From CAWULT01 sp963923455 (GTDB lineage: Bacteria > Acidobacteriota > Vicinamibacteria > Vicinamibacterales > UBA2999), in contig CAWULT010000146.1 in the NCBI GenBank assembly GCA_963923455.1, positions 1 to 10,135 of the forward strand: a stretch of DNA of 10,135 nucleotides. Reading direction: 5' to 3'. The number at the start of each line of letters is the position of its first letter. Positions within the stretch are counted from its first letter, which is position 1. Positions 1 through 8,857 of the stretch are shown piece by piece. A program made the translations under genes and the position numbers. The notes beneath the pieces were generated by a model, which worked only from the letters and a program-made list of their open reading frames with translations, was not told the origin of the DNA and ran no database searches.

Positions 1-1877
1 CCGCCGGCACCGCCGCGCTCGGCCGCGGCGAGCCGCACTTCGACGGCGCCACGACGCTGCCCGTGCTGATCCACGGTGACGCGGCGTTCCCGGGCCAGGG
101 CATCGTCGCCGAGACGCTGAACCTCTCCCGCCTCGACGGCTACGACACCGACGGCACGATCCACATCATCGCCAACAACCAGCTCGGGTTCACGGCCACG
201 CCGAACGAGTCGTACAGCACGAGCTACGCGAGCGGCCTCGCCCGCGGCTTCAAGATCCCCATCGTCCACGTCAACGCCGACGATCCGGCCGCCTGCCTCG
301 AGGCGGCGCGGCTCGCGTGGGAGTACCGCGCGCGATTCCGCCGCGACTTCCTGATCGACCTGATCGGCTACCGCCGGCACGGCCACAACGAGGGTGACGA
401 GCCCGCCTTCACGCAGCCGGTGCTCTACAAGAGGGTGGCGACGCACCCGACGGTCCGCGAGACGTTCGCGACGCAGCTCGTGCGCCAGGGTGCGATCTCG
501 CAGGACGACGCCGACGCGATGGTGAAGAAGCACTTCACGGCGCTCGAGCAGGTGTTCGCCGCGCTCGAGCCCGAGCGCGACTTCGTGGCGCCGATTCCCG
601 AGCTGCCGCCGGCCGGCGTCGCGGGCAAGACCGAGACGGGCGTGCCGGTCGGGCGGCTGGTGGAGCTGAACGAGGCGCTGCTCGAACGGCCCGCGGGCTT
701 CACGATCCACAAGAAGCTCGAGCGCGGCCGCGAGAAGCGCCGCACGGCGTTCGGGGACCCGAACGAGCGGTCGATCGACTGGGCGACGGCCGAGGAGCTC
801 GCGTTCGCCTCGATCCTCGCCGACGGCACACCGATCCGCCTCACCGGGGAGGACGTGGGCCGCGGAACCTTCAGCCACCGGCACGCCGTCCTGCGCGACG
901 CCGAGACGGGCGAACGGCTCGTGCCGCTGCAGCGGCTGCCGCAGGCCCGCGCGGCCTTCGAAATCCACAACAGCGCGCTCAGCGAGAACGCGACGATCGG
1001 CTTCGAGTTCGGGTACAACATGCAGGAGCCCGATCACCTCGTGATCTGGGAGGCGCAGTACGGCGACTTCATCAACGGCGCGCAGGTGATCCTCGACCAG
1101 TTCGTGACGTCTGGCCGCGCCAAGTGGGGCCTGCAACCGTCGCTGGTCTTCCTGCTGCCGCACGGCTACGAGGGGCAGGGCCCGGAACACTCGAGCGCCC
1201 GGCCGGAGCGCTTCCTCCAGGCGGCGGCCGACACGAACCTGCGGCTGGTCAACTGCACCACCGCCGCCCAGTACTTCCACCTGCTTCGCCGCCAGGCGGC
1301 GCTGCTCCGCACGGATCCCCTCCCGTTGTTCGTCCTCACGCCCAAGAGCCTGCTGCGGCACCCGGCGGTCGCGTCGACGCCGAGCGAGCTCGCGCAGGGC
1401 CGGTTCATGGCCGTGCTCGACGACCGCGAGGCCCGCGCGCGGGCGGCCAAGGTGAAGCGGCTGATCCTCTGCAGCGGCAAGGTGGCAGTGGACCTGCTGA
1501 CGAGCGAGCGCCGCGCCGCGATGACGAACGTGGCCATCGTGCGCGTCGAGCAGCTCTACCCGTTCCCGGAGAAGTCGCTGCGCGAGGTGCTGGCCGGCTA
1601 TCCGGGCGCCAAGGACGTCGTCTGGCTGCAGGAAGAGCCCGAGAACATGGGCGCATGGGAGTTCATGCGGCCGCTGCTGCTGCCGCTGCTGCCGAAGGGC
1701 GCGACGCTGAACTACATCGGCCGGCCCCGCAGCTCGAGCCCGTCGGAGGGCTCGTCGGCCTGGCATCAGCTCAATCAGAAGGCGCTCGTCGATCGGGCGT
1801 TCGATCTCGGCGGCGAGGGCGGAGACCCGTCGGCGCCGCCGAAGGCGACGCGGGACCTCACGGCGTCCAAGCGCTGA
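1..1877 (+). CDS. sucA: 2-oxoglutarate dehydrogenase E1 component, 5'-truncated by the window edge
   Basis: This is the thiamine diphosphate-dependent E1 subunit of the cytoplasmic 2-oxoglutarate dehydrogenase complex. It decarboxylates 2-oxoglutarate and passes the succinyl group to the lipoyl arm of E2. The frame is open from the first complete codon at position 3, so the N-terminal third lies outside the window and 624 residues are visible. GTG 63 is an internal Val codon, not the start. The thiamine diphosphate/Mg2+ site shows as HGDAAFPGQG (about 72-101) with IIANNQLGFT (about 165-194). YRRHGHNEGDEP (about 369-404) is a family hallmark. The transketolase-like pyrimidine-binding half follows, with LTGEDVGRGTFSHRH, the EFGYN and EAQYGDFINGAQ segments, GPEHSSARPERFLQ, and the C-terminal QEEPENMGAWEFM. 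About 22 Gly/Pro/Ala-rich residues extend past the usual C-terminus. sucB follows after 12 bp, which confirms the assignment over a pyruvate dehydrogenase E1. Confidence 0.97.
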   Translation, partial: AGTAALGRGEPHFDGATTLPVLIHGDAAFPGQGIVAETLNLSRLDGYDTDGTIHIIANNQLGFTATPNESYSTSYASGLARGFKIPIVHVNADDPAACLEAARLAWEYRARFRRDFLIDLIGYRRHGHNEGDEPAFTQPVLYKRVATHPTVRETFATQLVRQGAISQDDADAMVKKHFTALEQVFAALEPERDFVAPIPELPPAGVAGKTETGVPVGRLVELNEALLERPAGFTIHKKLERGREKRRTAFGDPNERSIDWATAEELAFASILADGTPIRLTGEDVGRGTFSHRHAVLRDAETGERLVPLQRLPQARAAFEIHNSALSENATIGFEFGYNMQEPDHLVIWEAQYGDFINGAQVILDQFVTSGRAKWGLQPSLVFLLPHGYEGQGPEHSSARPERFLQAAADTNLRLVNCTTAAQYFHLLRRQAALLRTDPLPLFVLTPKSLLRHPAVASTPSELAQGRFMAVLDDREARARAAKVKRLILCSGKVAVDLLTSERRAAMTNVAIVRVEQLYPFPEKSLREVLAGYPGAKDVVWLQEEPENMGAWEFMRPLLLPLLPKGATLNYIGRPRSSSPSEGSSAWHQLNQKALVDRAFDLGGEGGDPSAPPKATRDLTASKR

Positions 1878-1889
1878 CCTCAATCATCT

Positions 1890-3113
1890 ATGGCAAACAT
1901 CGTCGTTCCGGAACTGGGAGAGTCGGTCGTCGAGGCGCGTGTGGCGCGCTGGCTGAAGAAGCCTGGCGACCGCGTGGCGGTCGGTGACGCGCTCGTCGAG
2001 CTCGAAACCGAGAAGATCGACCTCGAAGTGAATGCCGAGAAGGCCGGCGTCATCGCGAGCATCGCGGCCGCAGAGGGCACCGACGTCAAGATCGGGGAAC
2101 TGCTCGGCGTCATCGACGAGAGTGCCGCCGCCGTGGCGACGGCTCCCGCGGCGGCGCCCGTGACCGCGGCCCCGGCACGGGCCCCCGAGATGCAGGCGGT
2201 GCCCGAGGCGCCCCGCGCGACCCCGACGGCCCGCAACGTCGCCAAGGAGCACGACGTCAAGCTCGAGACCGTCGCCGGGTCTGGTGTCGGCGGACGCGTG
2301 ACCAAGCAGGACGTCCAGCAGGCGATCGCGCCGCCGGCGGCGAAGCCCGCCGCCGCGCCAGCTCCCGCCAAGGCGGCCCCGGCCGCGCCGGCCCTGCGGC
2401 CCGCCACGGGCGATCGCAGCGAGCAGCGCGTCCGGATGACCAAGCGGCGGCAGACGATCGCCCGGCGCCTGGTCGAGGCGCAGCGTACGGCCGCGATGCT
2501 GACGACGTTCAACGAGATCGACATGACGTCCGTCATGGGCCTCCGCGAGCGCCGCAAGGAGTCTTTCAAGCAGCAGCATGGCATCGGCCTCGGCATCGCG
2601 TCGTTCTTCGTCAAGGCCAGCATCGCTGCGCTCAAGGCCTTCCCGCAGCTCAACGCCGAGATCCAGGGCGACGAGATCGTATTCAAGAACTACCACGACA
2701 TCGGGATGGCGGTCGGCGCCGAGGGCGGCCTCGTCGTGCCCGTGCTGCGCGACGCGGACCGCATGTCGTTCGCCGGGATGGAGCTGGCGATCCGCGACTT
2801 CGCAAAGCGCGCCGGCGACGGCACGCTGACGCTGGAGGATCTCTCCGGCGGCACCTTCACGATCACGAACGGCGGCGTGTTCGGCTCGCTGCTCAGCACG
2901 CCCATCCTGAATCCGCCGCAGGTGGCCATCCTGGGCCTGCACAAGATCCAGGACCGCGCGGTGGCCGTGAACGGGCAGGTTGTGATCCGGCCCATGATGT
3001 ACGTGGCGCTTTCCTACGACCACCGCATCGTGGACGGCCGGGAGGCCGTGCAGTTCCTGGTCAAGATCAAGGAGTACATCGAGGACCCGGGACACCTGCT
3101 CCTCGAGAGCTGA
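1890..3113 (+). CDS. sucB: Dihydrolipoyllysine-residue succinyltransferase (E2 of 2-oxoglutarate dehydrogenase)
   Basis: This 407-residue protein is the E2 core of the 2-oxoglutarate dehydrogenase complex. It carries the succinyl group on a lipoyl-lysine and transfers it to CoA. Domains in order: one lipoyl domain at residues 1-77, with the modified lysine at K42 in ETEKIDLEV; an Ala/Pro linker; the peripheral subunit-binding domain at about 111-146 (TPTARNVAKEHDV...GGRVTKQDV), which docks E1 or E3; a second Ala/Pro linker to about 170; and the catalytic acyltransferase domain at about 180-407. The active-site motif SYDHRIVDGREAV has the catalytic H378 and supporting D382. The C-terminal IKEYIEDPGHLLLE matches succinyltransferases better than acetyltransferases. 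Length is normal for the family. The ATG at 1890 begins the canonical MANIVVPELGESV. It lies 12 bp after the sucA stop with no visible Shine-Dalgarno sequence, so translational coupling to sucA is likely. No E3 gene follows. Confidence 0.96.
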   Translation: MANIVVPELGESVVEARVARWLKKPGDRVAVGDALVELETEKIDLEVNAEKAGVIASIAAAEGTDVKIGELLGVIDESAAAVATAPAAAPVTAAPARAPEMQAVPEAPRATPTARNVAKEHDVKLETVAGSGVGGRVTKQDVQQAIAPPAAKPAAAPAPAKAAPAAPALRPATGDRSEQRVRMTKRRQTIARRLVEAQRTAAMLTTFNEIDMTSVMGLRERRKESFKQQHGIGLGIASFFVKASIAALKAFPQLNAEIQGDEIVFKNYHDIGMAVGAEGGLVVPVLRDADRMSFAGMELAIRDFAKRAGDGTLTLEDLSGGTFTITNGGVFGSLLSTPILNPPQVAILGLHKIQDRAVAVNGQVVIRPMMYVALSYDHRIVDGREAVQFLVKIKEYIEDPGHLLLES

Positions 3114-3115
3114 GG
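3112..3115 (+). promoter_or_regulatory. Ribosome binding site for the FKBP gene, overlapping the sucB stop codon
   Basis: GAGG sits inside the sucB TGA stop and its next bases (TGAGGA), 9 nt before the ATG at 3125. This is the only good Shine-Dalgarno match near that start. Its overlap with the sucB stop suggests the FKBP protein is made from the sucAB transcript. Confidence 0.6.
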
Positions 3116-3124
3116 ACCACACCG

Positions 3125-3928
3125 ATGATGCGTCCAGCACTGTTGGCGCTCGCCCTGGGCGTACTCGCGGCTCCCGCGGCGGCGCAGGTTTCCGACTTCA
3201 CGCCGCCGGCCGATCTGACGGCGCCGCCGGACTCGGCGGCGGCCAGCCCCTCGGGGCTGAAGTCGCGCGTGCTGACACCGGGCCGGAGCGAGGAAAAGCC
3301 AGGCCCCGACGACGTCGTCACCGTCCACTACACCGGCTGGGCCAGCGACGGACGGATGTTCGACAGTTCGATCCCGCGCGGCAACCCCGCGATGTTCCCG
3401 CTGAAGCGGGTGATGGCGGGCTGGCGCGAATGCGTCCAGCTGATGACCCTCGGCGAGCGTCGCCGCTGCTGGATTCCGCAGGACCTCGCCTACAAGGGGC
3501 AGGCGAACCGCCCGGCCGGCACGGTCGTCTTCGACATCGAGCTGATCGACACGCGGCGGTCCCCGACGATCGCCCCGCCCGACGTCAAGGGCCCCCCAGA
3601 CGACGCCAAGCGCACGGCGACGGGTCTCGCCTACAAGGTGCTGCGCCCCGGCGTCGGCGGCCGCCACCCGGCGGCCTGGCAGCAGGTGACCGTGCACTAC
3701 ACGGGCTGGACGACCGATGGCAAGATGTTCGACAGCTCGGTCACCAAGGGCCAGCCGGCGACGCTGAGCCTCGAGCAGGTGATCAAGGGCTGGACCGAAG
3801 GCGTGCAGCTGATGGTCGAGGGCGAGCGCACCCGCTTCTGGATACCGCAGGACCTGGCCTACAAGGGCGAGGCCGGCTCGCCGCGCGGCATGCTGGTGTT
3901 CGACATCGACCTCGTGCGGATCGAGTAA
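3125..3928 (+). CDS. Exported protein with two tandem FKBP-type peptidyl-prolyl isomerase domains
   Basis: This 267-residue protein has a signal peptide (MMRPALLALALGVLAAPAAAQ, probable cleavage after residue 20) and so should act in the periplasm or outside the cell. Two FKBP domains follow, at about residues 43-143 and 167-266. Known pocket positions of human FKBP12 map well in domain 1: Y69, F79-D80, F91, W100, Y123 and F136. Domain 2 has Y192, F202-D203, V219-I220, W223, Y246 and F259, but the F91 position is Leu. The domains share an identical ten-residue segment (WIPQDLAYKG at 116-125 and 239-248), so the protein arose by internal duplication. In both domains the loop after AYKG is short and lacks the Ile-Pro-Pro stretch of FKBP12, so isomerase activity may be weak. 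Two cysteines, C103 and C115, occur only in domain 1. ATG 3125 and ATG 3128 are both possible starts; 3125 fits the ribosome binding site well. It lies 11 bp after sucB, most likely in the same operon. Confidence 0.93.
   Translation: MMRPALLALALGVLAAPAAAQVSDFTPPADLTAPPDSAAASPSGLKSRVLTPGRSEEKPGPDDVVTVHYTGWASDGRMFDSSIPRGNPAMFPLKRVMAGWRECVQLMTLGERRRCWIPQDLAYKGQANRPAGTVVFDIELIDTRRSPTIAPPDVKGPPDDAKRTATGLAYKVLRPGVGGRHPAAWQQVTVHYTGWTTDGKMFDSSVTKGQPATLSLEQVIKGWTEGVQLMVEGERTRFWIPQDLAYKGEAGSPRGMLVFDIDLVRIE
3470..3499 (+). repeat. Internal repeat unit in the FKBP gene, copy 1
   Basis: These 30 bases encode WIPQDLAYKG in FKBP domain 1. They match 3839-3868 in domain 2 at 27 of 30 positions, and all three differences are silent. 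This is the best-preserved part of the duplication that produced the two domains. Confidence 0.8.
3839..3868 (+). repeat. Internal repeat unit in the FKBP gene, copy 2
   Basis: This is the second copy of the 30-base segment, in FKBP domain 2. It encodes the same ten residues as copy 1 and differs at three third-codon positions. Confidence 0.8.
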
Positions 3929-3938
3929 CGCCGACAGA

Positions 3939-3953
3939 GGCCCGTTTCGGGCC
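3939..3953. terminator. Possible bidirectional terminator hairpin between convergent genes
   Basis: GGCCCG (3939-3944), loop TTT, CGGGCC (3948-3953): a perfect 6-bp GC stem. It starts 11 bases after the FKBP stop and lies 31 bases beyond the pruA stop on the other strand. No T-tract follows on either strand, so it is not a textbook intrinsic terminator. Its place in the only gap between the convergent genes supports a role in 3'-end formation, but a chance GC-rich stem is possible. Confidence 0.35.
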
Positions 3954-3983
3954 CGCCGGCGCCCAGCGTCCGAACCGATTCCC

Positions 3984-5612
<1,629 letters not shown>

Positions 5613-5623
5613 ATGGGCCGATC

Positions 5624-7024
5624 TTACGACCGCGCCGGTTCGATATCGACCCTGATCTGGCGCCACTTGCCCTGGCGGAACCGCGTCACGCTGAGCACCG
5701 CGCGCGTCATGTGGCCGAGCACGATGGCGCCCCAGATGTGATGCGGCTCGAGGCCGTAGGCGGCCTGCATGACGGTGCACACGCCGAGCGGCACGATCAC
5801 CTGGGACACGATCGAGATGTAGAGCGGGCTCTTGGTGTCGCCCGTGCCCTGGAGCCCGCCGGTGTAGCTCAACGCGACGGTGACGAACAGCCCCGACACG
5901 CTCAGGAACGCCAGCAGCTGACGGCCGATTGCGGTCACCTGCGGGTCGTTCATGCCGAACACCGCGAGCAGGTATTCGGGAATCAGCAGGAACAGCACGC
6001 CGATTGAGGCGGCCACCACGAACCCGATCCGCGCGGACACGCGGACGCCCTCGGCCGCGCGGTCGGGATTGCCGGCACCGAGGTTCTGTCCCGAGATGGT
6101 GGCGGCGGCGCCGAGCAGGCCAGCGGACGTCCACGTGATCAGCGAAAACAGCTCGGTGTAGCTGACGGCGAACGCGGCCTGCGCCTCGGCGCTCTGCTCG
6201 AGCGAACCGATGAAGCGCAGCATCAGCACGCCGCCGACGTTCATCGCGATGCCCTGCACGCCCGTGGGCAGGCCGTAGCGGAAGAGCGAGCGGATGATGC
6301 CGAAATCGGGGCGCAGGTCCATGCCGCGCGAGAAGTGGATCACCGAATCGGGCCGCGTCAGCCGCCACATCCCGTAGGCCGACACGACGGAACTGCTGAG
6401 GATGGTGCCAAACGCCGCACCGACGGTGCCCAGGGCGGGGATCAGCACGACGTTGAAGATCACCGTCAGCACCGTCATCGCGACGCCGAGGCGCAGCGGC
6501 GTGTGGGGATCGCCCGCGGCGCGGAAGGCGCCGCTGAGCATGAAGAACATGAGCATGCCGAAGATGCCCATGAACATGGCGCGCAGGAACGGCAGGGCCT
6601 CGTGCTGCACGCCAGGCGCCGCGTTGACCAGGCGCAGCAGCCAGGGCGCCGCGAAGTACCCGACCGCGGCGAGCAGAATCGACAGGCCGGCGGCGGTCAG
6701 GAATGCCTGGTAGACGACCTTGTTGACCTTGTCCGGCTCGTTCGCGCCGGCGAAGCGCGCCACCAGCACACCCATGCCGGTGAAGGTCGAACTGATGAAG
6801 ACCACCACCACCAGCATCACCTGCCAGGACACGCCGATGCCCGCGTTGGCCGTGTAGCCGACGAAGTGGCCGACCATCGCGTGATCGATGATGCCCTGCA
6901 GGCCCGCGATCACGTTCTGCAGCATCGTCGGCCACGCCAGCTTCCAGGCCGCCGCGGCGATGGGTCCCTCGACGATCGAGCGATCGAACTTCCTGGTGCT
7001 GGTAACGCCTGCTGGTGCCGCCAC
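5624..7024 (-). CDS. MATE-family multidrug/metabolite efflux transporter
   Basis: This 466-residue inner-membrane protein has two homologous MatE halves, expected to give about 12 transmembrane helices. MATE proteins export cationic or other small molecules in exchange for Na+ or H+; the substrate cannot be read from sequence. The first helix carries the family signature GLQGIIDHAMVGHFVG (about 41-56, with D47). The repeated loop motif appears once per half: AFRAAGDPHTPLRL (166-179) and GLQGTGDTKSPLYI (390-403). Other family marks are VARFAGANEPDKV (88-100) and ISGQNLGAGNPDRA (310-323), the equivalent stretch in the second half. The start is GTG at 7024; no ATG lies in frame before residue 34, which is already inside the first helix, and no good Shine-Dalgarno sequence is visible. 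The stop is 11 bp before pruA, so the two likely form an operon. A gene symbol such as norM or dinF is not justified. Confidence 0.93.
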   Translation of the reverse strand: MAAPAGVTSTRKFDRSIVEGPIAAAAWKLAWPTMLQNVIAGLQGIIDHAMVGHFVGYTANAGIGVSWQVMLVVVVFISSTFTGMGVLVARFAGANEPDKVNKVVYQAFLTAAGLSILLAAVGYFAAPWLLRLVNAAPGVQHEALPFLRAMFMGIFGMLMFFMLSGAFRAAGDPHTPLRLGVAMTVLTVIFNVVLIPALGTVGAAFGTILSSSVVSAYGMWRLTRPDSVIHFSRGMDLRPDFGIIRSLFRYGLPTGVQGIAMNVGGVLMLRFIGSLEQSAEAQAAFAVSYTELFSLITWTSAGLLGAAATISGQNLGAGNPDRAAEGVRVSARIGFVVAASIGVLFLLIPEYLLAVFGMNDPQVTAIGRQLLAFLSVSGLFVTVALSYTGGLQGTGDTKSPLYISIVSQVIVPLGVCTVMQAAYGLEPHHIWGAIVLGHMTRAVLSVTRFRQGKWRQIRVDIEPARS

Positions 7025-7154
7025 GGGGATCGGCAGTGTACTACGCTGTCACGGGGCCCCGCCGTTTACCCATTCGGGCTCCCTCGCAAGCGTCCGATGT
7101 GTCTGGGCCGCCAGGAACCCCGCCCAGCCTCGGCCCCGGGCCTGGAGCGACAGG
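7025..7154 (-). other. Intergenic region upstream of the MATE-pruA pair
   Basis: These 130 bp separate the amidohydrolase stop from the MATE GTG start; all three genes run on the minus strand. The region is long enough for a promoter, but I find no convincing -35/-10 pair. TACACT just upstream of the GTG (minus strand, about 7036-7041) is at best a weak -10. A 6-bp inverted repeat, CTGGGC (7103-7108) with GCCCAG (7122-7127), could end the amidohydrolase transcript, though it has no T-tract. CGGGGCCCCG at 7052-7061 is a 10-bp palindrome. None of these is strong evidence. Confidence 0.4.
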
Positions 7155-8840
7155 CTACCTGGGCCCGACTCCCGCGTCGTACACCACCCGGCCGCCGATC
7201 ATCGTCATGACCGGCCTGAGGGAGGCGATCGTGACGGCGGGCACGGCGAGATAGGCGCGGTCGAGCACCACGAGGTCCGCGAGCTTGCCGGGCTGGAGGG
7301 ACCCGATCTGGCCGTCCTGGAACAGCAGCGACGCGTTGTTGCGCGTGTAGGCCAGCAGGGCGTCCTCACGGCCGATCGTCTGCCGGTTCACCTGCCGGCC
7401 TCCGGCCATGCGGCCCGTGACGGCGAAGCCGAGCACGGTGAAGGGCGGGTACTGGTTGGCCGCCATGCCGTCGCTGCCAAAGCCCCAGCGAACGCCGCTG
7501 GCCTGGATCGTACGCAGGGCGGGCATGTCGAAGGCGGCGTCTCCGAAGTCCCGATGCATGAAGCCGCCATTGATGACCGCCCAGGGGTGGACCGCGGCGT
7601 ACAGCCCCAGGCGCTGCATCCGTTGCAGTTGCGCCGCGCCGATCTGGTTGACGTGCGCCAAGGCCCAGCGCAGCGGCCGTACGGGACGCACGGCGTTGAT
7701 GGCCTCGATCTGGTCCAGGAACGCGTCGATCGTCGTCGCCAGTTCGGCATGGACGTGGAGGGGCAGGCCCGCTTCGGCGACCGCCGTGGCAACCCGCCGC
7801 CACTCGTCGAGATCGGCAGGCGCCGGCGCCGACGACGTCGCGAACATCCGATCGTGCAGCGGCTGATACACCGTCTCGCCGAACGCCACCTGATCGATGA
7901 CGTGGTCGCCCTGGAACAGCCTGGTCCTGGCGATGACCGGGAGCGCCACGTCCACCTGCGCAGGCGAGGCTGCGGACGGCCCGTCGATGCAGAAGATGCG
8001 GAGGGTCAGGCGGTTCTGGCTCCGCAGCCGGCGCACGACCTCCAGGGCGTCGGCGCTGCACCCCGGCACGCCGAGGCTGGTCAGGCCGGCACGGTTGAGT
8101 TCCGCGAAGAGGGCCAGGGCACCGGCCTCCATCCGCTCGGGAGGCACCGTGGGAAGCCGCCCCAGCACGGGCCGCGTCGCGGCGATGTCGCCTCGAATGA
8201 TCCCCGTCGGACGCCCCGCGGCGTCGCGCTGGATCGAACCGGGTACGAAGTCGGGCGGATCGGGTTGCCCCTGCACGATGCCGAATGCCTGCAGCGCGCG
8301 GCTGTTCAGGAAGACCTGGTAGTACGACTCCTGCAGCACCACGGGGTTGACGGGCAGCAACTGGTCCAGCTCGGCCCGCGAGAACGGGCGCGGGTCATCG
8401 GCAAACTGCGCCGTGGTCCAGCCACCCACGCTGAACACCCATCCACCAGGACCTGTCCGCTCCGCGCGCGCCAGCAGCGCCGCCACCGCTGCCCGCCGGG
8501 TGTAGACGCCCTCCAGCCGCACCTCGAGCGGCCAGGTCGTCATGGCACGCAGCGCGTGGATGTGGTTGTCGATGAGGCCTGGTACCACCGTGCGCCCATG
8601 CAGATCGATTCGGCGCGTCGCCGGTCCGGCGAGGGCGGCGATCTCGCGCGTGGTACCCACGGCGGCGACGCGCTCGCCCGACACGGCCACGGCCTGTGCG
8701 ACCGAGAACCGATCGTCGGCGGTCACGATCGTGCCGTTCATCAGGACCAGGTCGACGGGGGCGGGCTGTGCCCGGCCGACCAGGATGCTCGCAGCGGCCA
8801 TGAGAATCGTGAGGATTCCGGCGCGACGCACGACGCACAT
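7155..8840 (-). CDS. Secreted amidohydrolase family protein (Amidohydrolase_3 type metal-dependent hydrolase)
   Basis: This 561-residue protein belongs to the amidohydrolase superfamily, which hydrolyses C-N or C-O bonds with metals held in a TIM barrel. The N-terminus MCVVRRAGILTILMAAASILVGRA looks like a signal peptide with cleavage near residues 24-25, so an exported enzyme is likely. The RR pair is only a weak hint of Tat export. The N-terminal beta sandwich (VDLVLMNGTIVTADDR) leads into HGRTVVPGLIDNHIHA with the H93/H95 metal pair. Further likely ligands are H362/H364 in PLHVHAEL, H396 in LAHVNQ and D457 in GFGSDG. The closing GSLQPGKLADLVVLDR (513-528) is a superfamily hallmark. The usual LHIHAIGDRA and GHSAWVNS motifs are altered to LHVHAELATT and ESYYQVFLNS, so this is a divergent subfamily and the substrate is unknown. 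ATG 8840 is preferred because it starts the signal peptide; an upstream TTG at 8888 would put 16 polar residues ahead of it. Confidence 0.88.
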   Translation of the reverse strand: MCVVRRAGILTILMAAASILVGRAQPAPVDLVLMNGTIVTADDRFSVAQAVAVSGERVAAVGTTREIAALAGPATRRIDLHGRTVVPGLIDNHIHALRAMTTWPLEVRLEGVYTRRAAVAALLARAERTGPGGWVFSVGGWTTAQFADDPRPFSRAELDQLLPVNPVVLQESYYQVFLNSRALQAFGIVQGQPDPPDFVPGSIQRDAAGRPTGIIRGDIAATRPVLGRLPTVPPERMEAGALALFAELNRAGLTSLGVPGCSADALEVVRRLRSQNRLTLRIFCIDGPSAASPAQVDVALPVIARTRLFQGDHVIDQVAFGETVYQPLHDRMFATSSAPAPADLDEWRRVATAVAEAGLPLHVHAELATTIDAFLDQIEAINAVRPVRPLRWALAHVNQIGAAQLQRMQRLGLYAAVHPWAVINGGFMHRDFGDAAFDMPALRTIQASGVRWGFGSDGMAANQYPPFTVLGFAVTGRMAGGRQVNRQTIGREDALLAYTRNNASLLFQDGQIGSLQPGKLADLVVLDRAYLAVPAVTIASLRPVMTMIGGRVVYDAGVGPR

Positions 8841-8844
8841 GGAC

Positions 8845-8857
8845 GGGATGCTATCCC
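8845..8857 (-). promoter_or_regulatory. Small hairpin just upstream of the amidohydrolase start
   Basis: On the minus strand GGGAT, loop AGC, ATCCC forms a perfect 5-bp stem ending 4 nt before the ATG at 8840. It covers the place where a Shine-Dalgarno sequence should be, and no other good ribosome binding site is near that ATG. It could hold back translation or mark a wrong start choice; the stem is short and may be chance. Confidence 0.3.

Noticed and set aside
1124..1987. Long alternative plus-strand frame inside sucA running into sucB
   Set aside because: Low-complexity Arg/Gly/Ala composition, no motifs, and it lies within two firmly identified genes.
2130..2400. Ala/Pro-rich low-complexity segments in sucB as possible inserted repeats
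   Set aside because: These are the normal flexible linkers between the lipoyl, subunit-binding and catalytic domains of E2 proteins.
1884..3140. 418-codon minus-strand frame opposite sucB
   Set aside because: Antisense shadow rich in Arg, His, Asp and Leu. The plus strand has a complete, motif-perfect E2 gene.
5613..6935. 441-codon in-frame extension upstream of pruA on the minus strand, suggesting a large fusion protein
   Set aside because: It overlaps the MATE gene in another frame and has shadow composition (Arg, Ala and His-rich). The aldehyde dehydrogenase homology begins at ATG 5612 and gives the normal family length.
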